64,000 nucleotides of DNA from Streptomyces sp. NRRL S-455. Its GTDB lineage: Bacteria; Actinomycetota; Actinomycetes; Streptomycetales; Streptomycetaceae. The translations under genes and the position numbers were made by a program. The notes below the pieces were generated by a model, which worked only from the letters and a program-made list of their open reading frames with translations, searched no databases and had not been told where the DNA came from. How positions within the stretch are numbered: the first letter of the stretch is position 1; each line of letters opens with the position of its first letter. The stretch spans positions 1 through 64,000 of the forward strand of contig NZ_JOCT01000012.1 of NCBI RefSeq assembly GCF_000717875.1, given 5' to 3'. Positions 47,689 to 54,540 of the stretch are shown piece after piece.

Positions 47689-49038
47689 CTACTGCGTCTC
47701 CTCACGTGCGTGCAGCGCCGCCGCCACCACCGTGCGGGACTGGTGCTCGACCTGGTTCTCCAAGGGCACCCAACGGGCACGGAAACGCTCTGCGAAGGCA
47801 TCGCTCCACGTCGCGACGAGTTCCTCGAGCCGCTTCGCCGCCCGGTCGTCGGTACCCCGCAGCACCCGCAGCAGCATGGCCGCCGCCCGCAACGGCACCC
47901 GGCGCGCGAACGCGTCCACGCTGCCGACGTACGCCCTGGTGCGGTCGGCCGGCGGCGTGCGGACCAGGTCGTCGGCCAGCCCCGGCACCAGCTCAAGACC
48001 CCACCGGGCCGCCCGCAGCAACGGCCCGTCCAGGCCGTCGAGCCGGGGCAGCGCGCCGTCGAGCACCCCCGTCACCTCCAGCGCGTCCCGGCGCAGCCGG
48101 TGCGCGAGCCGCCCGATCGCCGCCGCGGGAGCCGGATGCGGAGCCGGGTCGTCCACCAGGTCGCTCGCCCACATCGGTACCTCGACCACCGCGGTCAGAC
48201 CGCCGTACCGGTGGGCGTGGTACCAGGTGCTGTGCCGTACGTCGTCCGGCAGGCTCGGGTACGCCGGTCCGACGCCCGGCGCGGGCATCACGTGCACCCC
48301 CGGCCCGGAGGCGGGCCAGCCCGCGGCGTCCGAGGCGCCGGTCTCGACCGGGATGTGCAGCTCCGCCGCCGACTTGGCGAACGGCTCCGCCAGCCCCGGC
48401 ACGTCCCTCGTCAGCTGCACCCAGCTGCCGCCGAGGTCCGTGCCGTGCAGGGTCACCTGGAGGTACGGACGCAGCTCGTCGATGACGCCGGTCAGGGCCC
48501 GGGTCTCGGGGGGCAGCCGGTCCGGCGGCAGCACGGACGGCGCCCACTCCGGCTGCTCCGGGCCCGCGGGCCGGAAGAAGCCGAGGTGGTAGTCGAACAG
48601 GCTGCGGGGTGCCGGTGTCACATGCAGGCTCGCCCCGTCGGGGTCCGCGCACAGCAGGAAGTGCCAGGAGACGCCGTCGCGCAACTCCCGCTGCTCCAGC
48701 ACCCGCCGGGCGACCGCGAGGAGCGTGCAGGAGCCCGTCGGCTCGTTGGCGTGGGCGCCCGCGACCACCAGCACGGCACGGCGGGCGCGGCCCACCGACA
48801 GCAGGTGCAGGGGCCGGCCCGCGCGTGAGGTACCCACCTGCCGTAAGACGCAGACGCCGGGCCGGTGGGCGGTCAACGCCCGGGCAGCACGGACCAGTTC
48901 GGTCACCGTCGGGTAGCGCAGCTCCGGCAGGACACCCACCCCCGTTACGTCCGCCCAGTCGGCAGTCGCAGTACCCCACGGCCGTGGTGCGGTGTCAAGA
49001 GCCCGGCGGGGGAGGCTCCAGGGGGCGCCCGGAAGCAT
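47689..49038 (-). CDS. M14-family zinc carboxypeptidase (paralogue)
   Basis: A 449-residue M14 protein paralogous to the one converging on it. Zinc-site motifs are AGAHANEPTGS and TLHGTDLGGSW; the catalytic Glu is in VVEVPMWA. The shared N-terminal motif is RYPTVTELVRAARAL and RQVGTSRAGRPLHLL. No signal peptide is seen. ATG at 49038 gives a 30-residue leader before the homology; a GTG about 30 codons further in is an alternative. Only 17 bases separate the two stops. Confidence 0.82.
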   Translation of the reverse strand: MLPGAPWSLPRRALDTAPRPWGTATADWADVTGVGVLPELRYPTVTELVRAARALTAHRPGVCVLRQVGTSRAGRPLHLLSVGRARRAVLVVAGAHANEPTGSCTLLAVARRVLEQRELRDGVSWHFLLCADPDGASLHVTPAPRSLFDYHLGFFRPAGPEQPEWAPSVLPPDRLPPETRALTGVIDELRPYLQVTLHGTDLGGSWVQLTRDVPGLAEPFAKSAAELHIPVETGASDAAGWPASGPGVHVMPAPGVGPAYPSLPDDVRHSTWYHAHRYGGLTAVVEVPMWASDLVDDPAPHPAPAAAIGRLAHRLRRDALEVTGVLDGALPRLDGLDGPLLRAARWGLELVPGLADDLVRTPPADRTRAYVGSVDAFARRVPLRAAAMLLRVLRGTDDRAAKRLEELVATWSDAFAERFRARWVPLENQVEHQSRTVVAAALHAREETQ

Positions 49039-49110
49039 GGCGTGAACTGAGCGGCAGACCTGCGGGCATGGTGAGCAGACCTGCGTACACAGTGCAAGGA
49101 CCCCTTGCGC

Positions 49111-50532
49111 CTACTGCTGGTGCAGCGCGCGTCCCGCCAGGGTCAGGAACGCCTCGCCGACCGCCTCCGACAGGGTCGGGTGCGGGTGGATGTGCCGGGC
49201 CACGTCGGACGGTTCCGCGTCCCAGCCGACGACCAGCTGGCCCTCGGCGATCATCTCCGACACGTGCGGGCCCACCAGGTGCACGCCCAGCACGCGTCCG
49301 CCGCCCGCCTCGGTGACGACCTTCACCATGCCGCCCTGCCCGTGCACCATGCCCTTCGCGACGGCGGTCAGCGGCATGCTGTCGGCCGACACCTCGTGCC
49401 CGCGCACGCGTGCCTCTGCCTCGCTCAGACCCACGGCCGCGGTCTGCGGCGACGAGTAGGTGACCCGGGGCACGGCCGCGTAGTCCACGGGGGCGGACGG
49501 CACACCCGCCAGCGTCTCGGCCACCAGCAGCCCTTCCGCGAACGAGGCGTGGGCCAGCCCGAGCGACGGCGGCGGCAGCAGGTCGCCCACCACGTGGACA
49601 CCGGGCACGGCCGTCTCCAGCCGGTCCCAGTCGGCGGGTACGGCGAAGCCGCGCTGGTCCGTGGTGAGGCCCGCGGCGGCCAGGTCCAGTCCCTCGGTGA
49701 CCGGGGCCCGCCCGACGGCCACCAGCAGCCGCTCGGCCTCCACGGTGAGGGTCTCGCCCCGGGCGTTGCGCACGCGGGCGCGCACCCCGTCGTCGAGGAC
49801 CTCGGAGTCCAGCAGCCGCGCGCCGGCCCGCACGTCGATGCCGCGCTTCTTCAGACCCCGCGTCAGATGACGGCTCACATCGGCGTCCTCGAGCGGCACG
49901 ATCCGGTCGGCGGCCTCCACGAGGGTGACCTCGGCGCCCAGGGAGCGGTGGAACGAGGCGTACTCCACGCCGATCGCGCCGCCCCCGAGCACCAGCACGG
50001 ACGCCGGGAGCCCGGGCGCGAAGAGGGCGTCGTCGCTGGTCACCACACGTCGCCCGTCGGGCACGAGCCCCGGGAGTGTGCGCGGCCGGGAGCCGGTCGC
50101 GAGCACCAGGCCCCGGCGCGCGACCCACTCGGCGCGCACCTCGTCCACCCGTACCGACCGCGGGCCCGTCAGCCGCGCGCTTCCCCTCACCACCCGCACA
50201 CCCGCGTGCGCGAGATGGGCCTGAACACCGCGGTGGTTACGGGCCACGATGTCGTCGCGCGTGGCCACCAGGGCCGGCCAGTCGACGGCGTCCAGCGTCG
50301 CCTTCACGCCCCACCGCTCACGTGCCTCGGCGATGCCGTCGACGAGTTCGGCCGCGTGCAGCATGGCCTTGCTCGGAATGCAGCCGCGGTGCAGACATGT
50401 CCCGCCGACCTTGTCCCGCTCGACGAGCACGACGTCCAGACCGAGGGCCGCGGCGCGCAGGGCGGTGCTGTAGCCGCCGGTCCCGCCGCCGATGACGATC
50501 ACGTCCGCTGTGTTTCTGCCGTCTGCGTTCAT
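49111..50532 (-). CDS. Dihydrolipoyl dehydrogenase
   Basis: A 473-residue flavoprotein disulfide reductase: FAD-binding VIVIGGGTGGYSTALRAAAL, redox-active disulfide GGTCLHRGCIPSKAML, NAD-binding SVLVLGGGAIGVEYASF, and C-terminal catalytic His-Glu region HIHPHPTLSEAVGEAFL. It is the E3 component of 2-oxo acid dehydrogenase or glycine-cleavage complexes. No E1/E2 gene is adjacent. It is divergent from a LysR gene. ATG at 50532 (MNADGRNTADV) is preferred over an upstream ATG at 50592. Confidence 0.92.
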   Translation of the reverse strand: MNADGRNTADVIVIGGGTGGYSTALRAAALGLDVVLVERDKVGGTCLHRGCIPSKAMLHAAELVDGIAEARERWGVKATLDAVDWPALVATRDDIVARNHRGVQAHLAHAGVRVVRGSARLTGPRSVRVDEVRAEWVARRGLVLATGSRPRTLPGLVPDGRRVVTSDDALFAPGLPASVLVLGGGAIGVEYASFHRSLGAEVTLVEAADRIVPLEDADVSRHLTRGLKKRGIDVRAGARLLDSEVLDDGVRARVRNARGETLTVEAERLLVAVGRAPVTEGLDLAAAGLTTDQRGFAVPADWDRLETAVPGVHVVGDLLPPPSLGLAHASFAEGLLVAETLAGVPSAPVDYAAVPRVTYSSPQTAAVGLSEAEARVRGHEVSADSMPLTAVAKGMVHGQGGMVKVVTEAGGGRVLGVHLVGPHVSEMIAEGQLVVGWDAEPSDVARHIHPHPTLSEAVGEAFLTLAGRALHQQ

Positions 50533-50622
50533 GTCCTCAGACTCCGCCCGGACCTTGTCATGAGTCCAAGGCAATGTTCTTGTGGAATCCATGCAGGGTG
50601 TTTATGGGTTTGGGGGAGGGCC

Positions 50623-51573
50623 GTGAGCCTGCGGCAGATGGAGTACTTCCTGACGGTCGTCGAGGAGGCGTCGTTCACGCGCGCGGCCGAGCTCCTGCAC
50701 GTCTCGCAGCCTGCGCTGTCCCACCAGATCAAGGCCCTCGAACGGTCGGTGGGGGGCGCGCTCCTGGAGCGCATGCCGCGCGGTGTGCGCCTGACGCCCA
50801 TGGGACGCGCCTTCCGGCCGCACGCCGAACTCGCCGTGCGCAGCGCGGTCCAGGCCCGTCGCGCGGCCCGCGCCGCGGCCGGCGCCGAGGGCGGCGAACT
50901 GCATGTCGCCGCCGTTCACTCCGTCGCGGTCGGCGTCCTGCCGGACATCTTCGCCCGCTGGCGCGCCGCCCATCCACGCGTGCTGCTGCACCTCCACGAG
51001 TACGCGACGTCCGAGGCCCTGGAGGAGCAGGTCGAGCGCGGCACCGCCGACCTCGCCGTGGGCCCGGCGCCCACCGGCCGGCCGGGGACCGTCGTGCCGG
51101 TCGGCGAGGAGGAGATCGTTCTCGTGGTGCCCTTCGACGACCGTTTCGCCGGCCGGACGACGGTGACCCTGCCGGAGCTCGCCGACCGTCCCTGGGTGCG
51201 CTGTGCCATGGAACCCGTCGTCGGCGGCGAACGCTTCCTCGACCGGGCGTGCGGCCGGGCCGGCTTCACTCCGCGCACCGCCGTCTTCACCGAGCACACC
51301 TCGACGGCGGTACGGATGGCCGCCGCCGGTGTCGGCGTCTGCGCCGCCCCAGCCCACCTCGTCCGCGACGCGGTCGGCGAGGACTGCGTCGTCCTCAGCC
51401 CGGACCCGCCCTGGAAGCGCACGCTGACCGTCTTCTCGCGCGTACCGCCGACGGGCGCCGCGAAGGCCTTCGTTGACCTGTTGCGGTTGGCGTGGCCGCA
51501 CTCGCGTGTGGTCTCCGATCCGCCCCTGCGCGCGTACCAGGACTGTCCGGAGGACGGTACGGCGGTCGCGTAG
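50623..51573 (+). CDS. LysR-family transcriptional regulator
   Basis: A 316-residue LysR regulator: N-terminal winged HTH (LRQMEYFLTVVEEASFTRAA, LHVSQPALSHQIKALE), then a substrate-binding domain (LHVAAVHSVAVGVLPDIFA). GTG at 50623 follows GGGGGAGGG. It is divergent from the lipoamide dehydrogenase gene across 90 bases, so it probably regulates that gene and itself, as LysR proteins usually do. Confidence 0.9.
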   Translation: MSLRQMEYFLTVVEEASFTRAAELLHVSQPALSHQIKALERSVGGALLERMPRGVRLTPMGRAFRPHAELAVRSAVQARRAARAAAGAEGGELHVAAVHSVAVGVLPDIFARWRAAHPRVLLHLHEYATSEALEEQVERGTADLAVGPAPTGRPGTVVPVGEEEIVLVVPFDDRFAGRTTVTLPELADRPWVRCAMEPVVGGERFLDRACGRAGFTPRTAVFTEHTSTAVRMAAAGVGVCAAPAHLVRDAVGEDCVVLSPDPPWKRTLTVFSRVPPTGAAKAFVDLLRLAWPHSRVVSDPPLRAYQDCPEDGTAVA

Positions 51574-51699
51574 GCAGGCGGGTGGAGAGGGGGAAAGCGG
51601 ACGGGCGCACAAGCAGCGCGGGGGCCGGGGGCGGCCGACGGTCGCGCAGGCGGGCCGTGGGGCGTTCACGCATGCGTGCCCAGCCACAGGCAGCGGACA

Positions 51700-51955
51700 T
51701 GGCGATGGCGTTCTACGGGGACCTGTTGCGACCCGCTGGCCGATTGCTGGCCGTGGGGGAGCCGCGCTACACCTCGGATGACGTGGCGCAGGGCCGCGAG
51801 CAGGAACTGCTGCTTGCATGGGTGGCGGGCGGTCGCCGAGACAGATCCGAACGTTGTGCCCCCAAGGCGGACACGCTCGCCTCTGCGCCGCGGTCCATAC
51901 AGGCCGCATTGCGAGCGCTGTCGGGTTCGCGATTCTTTGCAGGGCTAAGCTTGAG
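51700..51955 (+). pseudogene. Fragment of an alpha/beta-hydrolase (lipase-like) gene
   Basis: MAMAFYGDLLRPAGRLLAVG, EPRYTSDDV and EQELLLAW, then APRSIQAALRALSGSRFFAG, read as an internal part of a Streptomyces alpha/beta-hydrolase family. The middle piece (WRAVAETDPNVVPP) is in another frame, so two frameshifts are present. Neither the beginning nor the end of the gene is found. The remainder of the 51.57-52.09 kb gap holds nothing recognisable. Confidence 0.5.
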
Positions 51956-52089
51956 ATTTAACCTTCGGATTTGAACACCTCTGACCGGCGCTTTCGCGCG
52001 CGATCAACGCGCCCACGCCGGGGCCCGAATCGGATGAAAACGCCCAGTCGGCACGGCAGAGGGTCGTTTTCGAACGGCGAGGTGAACTC

Positions 52090-53031
52090 TCAAGCTCGCG
52101 GCGCCGACCGGATGACGAAGACCTGGCTGTCCTTCGGCCGGCACGGCTCCACCACGGCCTCGGCTCCCTCCGTGGTGTCCGCCTCACCGATGGCCACGCA
52201 GCCCCGGCCGTCGATACGCAGCGAGTACCGTCGGCTTCCGTCCGGCCCGGCCGGCGCGATCCGGAACGGGGTCGTCTTCCCGCAGTCGTCCCACGGCTCC
52301 AGCAGCCCGGAACCCGGCCCCCCGGCCAGGGCCTTCAGACAGCCGGGGCCGTGATCGGGGTGGTACCAACGGATCCGGAAGGTGTTCCCGCCGAGCGGAA
52401 CCAGCGTCGTCTCCTGGGGCGCGACCTCGTCGCACAGCCGCTGCACGGCGACCAGTGACTTGTACCGGTTGCTGTAACCGTCCGTCAGACAAAGGCCGTT
52501 CGCCAGGGCCGGACGGATCTGCACACGGCCCTTGGGTAGCTGGGACCGTGCGTCGGCCGCGGTGATGCCCCCGCCCCCGGCGCCCTTCGAGCCGCCGTCG
52601 TCCCGGGAGGGGACCAGAGCCCAGACGGCGGCGGCCAGGAGCGCCACCAGGACCACCGACGCCGGCAGGACGGGAACCCCGAACACCCGCGCACCGAGGC
52701 GGACGCCCCGCCTCGGATCCGCGCCTCTCTCTTCGGTGACCTCCCCTCGGGCGAGGCCGTCCCGGGCCGCCAGCCACTGCGCCGCCCGCTCACCGTCCCC
52801 GCAGGCTCGTACGAAGGCGGCCAGCAGTTCCGGACGCGGCAGGGTCCGGCCGCGCAGCACATCGGCAAGGGTGCTGCGCGGCAACACATCGCCGTGCTCG
52901 GCGGCATGCTCCTCCAACTGGCGGTACGTCAGCCCCGCCCGTTCTTTGAGCTCCCGCATGGCGGCGATGAACTCGGCGGCGTCACACGCCTGTTGGCGGC
53001 CCGCGTTCCCCCTGATCTCCATGTCGCACAT
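52090..53031 (-). CDS. Membrane-anchored HTH protein with lectin-like C-terminal domain
   Basis: About 313 residues: XRE-type HTH (about 20-75, AGLTYRQLEEHAAEHGDVLP, STLADVLRGRTLP), linker, one membrane helix (about 119-140, LPASVVLVALLAAAVWALV), then a Cys-containing extracytoplasmic domain (about 165-313) with ricin-like repeats (NGLCLTDGYSN, GPGCLKALAGG, GRGCVAIGE). The topology puts a DNA-binding-like domain inside and a carbohydrate-binding-like domain outside. ATG 53031 or 53022 is the likely start; an in-frame GTG at 53118 is less likely. It is divergent from a small secreted-protein gene. Confidence 0.75.
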   Translation of the reverse strand: MCDMEIRGNAGRQQACDAAEFIAAMRELKERAGLTYRQLEEHAAEHGDVLPRSTLADVLRGRTLPRPELLAAFVRACGDGERAAQWLAARDGLARGEVTEERGADPRRGVRLGARVFGVPVLPASVVLVALLAAAVWALVPSRDDGGSKGAGGGGITAADARSQLPKGRVQIRPALANGLCLTDGYSNRYKSLVAVQRLCDEVAPQETTLVPLGGNTFRIRWYHPDHGPGCLKALAGGPGSGLLEPWDDCGKTTPFRIAPAGPDGSRRYSLRIDGRGCVAIGEADTTEGAEAVVEPCRPKDSQVFVIRSAPRA

Positions 53032-53242
53032 CGTCGGCCCTGCTCGAACGGCCGCACAATCCCGTTTCCCGTCACGGTCCTCATGATCCGGACAAGACCC
53101 GGACAAGGCGCTGACCACGCCGGACAGTCAGTGGGCTGTCCGGGACAGCGACGGCTCTTGTCCATGTCCGGCCCACCCCCGCAGGCTCGGTGCTGCCCCG
53201 GCCGGAGCACCCACCCGACTCGTCGATCCAGGGGGATACCTC

Positions 53243-53638
53243 ATGCCCATGCGTCAGCGCATCGCCGCGACAGCCATATCGGCCGTACTCGCGGGCGGCG
53301 CCCTCGGCCTCGCTCCGGCGGCCCAGGCACACGACATCGCGCCGGCTTCCTGCTACGGCAGCGCGAACAGCTACCTCAAGCCGGCCGGAACGTACTGGCT
53401 CCCGGCCGGTGATGTGTTCAGCACCTCAAGCGCGTGCGCCGACATCAACATCAAGCCCAACACGAACCGCTACGTGAAGGTCTGCTTCGAGACCAGCGGC
53501 CGCCTGGAGTGCCAGGCGAACTACACCCTTGCCCGCGCCGGGCAGTGGAACGTCATCGCGAGGAACGTGCAGGACGGCGCCCTGTTCGCCTTCGAGTTCC
53601 GCTCGGACGCGAAGTCCACCGGCAGCTGGGCCGCCTGA
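53243..53638 (+). CDS. Small secreted protein, unknown function
   Basis: A 131-residue exported protein: signal peptide ([17 protein letters not shown] ... AQA), then a ~100-residue mature domain with four Cys ([28 protein letters not shown]), likely two disulfides in a beta-sandwich. No known enzymatic motif. AGGGGGA precedes the ATG; ATG at 53249 is an alternative start. It is divergent from the HTH/lectin-like protein, so a joint role is possible. Confidence 0.7.
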   Translation: MPMRQRIAATAISAVLAGGALGLAPAAQAHDIAPASCYGSANSYLKPAGTYWLPAGDVFSTSSACADINIKPNTNRYVKVCFETSGRLECQANYTLARAGQWNVIARNVQDGALFAFEFRSDAKSTGSWAA

Positions 53639-53696
53639 CCCGCAGGCACCGACACCCACACCAGCACTGCCACCGACCACCAGGAAAACCGATGAG

Positions 53697-53876
53697 GTGG
53701 ACGCGAACGGCCGCTACGGCCCGCTCGCGGTGGACGACACCTCCACCTCCGGTGGGGAGCCCATTTCCTGGGAGTCCAACGGGGCGGGCAGCGGGACGGT
53801 CCGTGTGTACGTCTGTCTGGGCAAGAAGTACCCGTGGGACAGCGGGTCCCGCTGCGCCTCGGACTCCATGAGCTAG
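53697..53876 (+). CDS. Possible 59-residue small protein
   Basis: A short frame beginning at GTG 53697 with AGGA about ten bases upstream ([14 protein letters not shown] ... [15 protein letters not shown] ... CASDSMS). It has two Cys and no signal peptide. Codon usage is consistent with Streptomyces coding, but it could be the tail of a lost secreted protein. No function is suggested. Confidence 0.35.
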   Translation: MDANGRYGPLAVDDTSTSGGEPISWESNGAGSGTVRVYVCLGKKYPWDSGSRCASDSMS

Positions 53877-53917
53877 ATCCGTAGGAGAACAACGGGGGAA
53901 CGGGGGAAACCGGGGGA

Positions 53918-53951
53918 CGGGGGCCGGGCTGCCAGAGCAGCCCGGCCCCCG
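53918..53951 (+). terminator. Hairpin terminator
   Basis: CGGGGGCCGGGCTG (53918-53931) and CAGCCCGGCCCCCG (53938-53951) pair over 14 bp with a six-base loop, some 40 bases after the small frame ending at 53876. Confidence 0.75.
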
Positions 53952-54134
53952 CGAGGAACTTGCCACCCACTCCACCTCTTCCGGCGACAGCGGCGCCTGA
54001 GCTTGGCGTTTAAGGTCCGCCCGTGGTCAGCTCGTTGAGCTGACCAGGGGCTTCGTCGTTCTGCAGACCGCAGGGCGGCCTTTGCGTGATCATGTCTTCT
54101 CGCTGAAGTCGACGTTCGACAAGGGCCGTGGGGC

Positions 54135-54295
54135 GTGAGTCTGCTGGACGGTGCGACCCACATCGAGTCCCTGACCGTGTTGTCCCGGTTCCGGACCGGC
54201 TTCCACGCCTGTCTGCCCGCCCGCACGGATGCGCTGCTCGAGTTGACCGACGCGCTGCCGTGCACGGAAGGCCCGGTCAAGACGCTCCTCCTGCC
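54135..54295 (+). pseudogene. Transposase N-terminal fragment
   Basis: The frame from GTG 54135 reads LTVLSRFRTGFHACLPARTD, then ALLELTDALPCTEGPVKTL, which resembles the N-terminus of a common Streptomyces DDE transposase (IS701-like, NF041680-type). After PVKTL the homology stops abruptly and the sequence switches to an unrelated fragment. Upstream at 54025-54045 there is a 9-bp hairpin (GGTCAGCTC/GAGCTGACC), possibly an IS end or terminator. It is a dead remnant. Confidence 0.5.
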
Positions 54296-54540
54296 TGACC
54301 CGCGAGACCACCGCCGGGCCGCGCAGGAAGTCGCTGATGACGGTGGCGGCGACGTCTAGGTCCCTCGCGAGGGTGAATCGCGCTGACCTTCTCCTGCGGC
54401 TTGATGGGGTGCTCGACCTGGCGGCCGACCCGGCGTCTGGCTTCGTCAGCCGACCAGAGGGTCTTGCCCGGCAGGGTGAGGACCGCGGCGAACCGCTCCT
54501 GTTCCGTCAGTGTGGTCGACCCCGCCTCACGCACCCACCC
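54275..54540 (-). pseudogene. Fragment resembling a DUF6192-type HTH regulator
   Basis: On the minus strand, LTEQERFAAVLTLPGKTLWS then EARRRVGRQVEHPIKPQEKV, followed in a shifted frame by RDLDVAATVISDFLRGPAVV, resembles DUF6192-type proteins that occur on actinomycete mobile elements. A frameshift around 54370 and loss of both ends make it a pseudogene. It abuts the transposase fragment and the end of treY. Confidence 0.4.

Noticed and set aside
54025..54045. 9-bp hairpin as an attachment site
   Set aside because: A single short inverted repeat with no matching partner or tRNA; more likely an IS end or terminator remnant.
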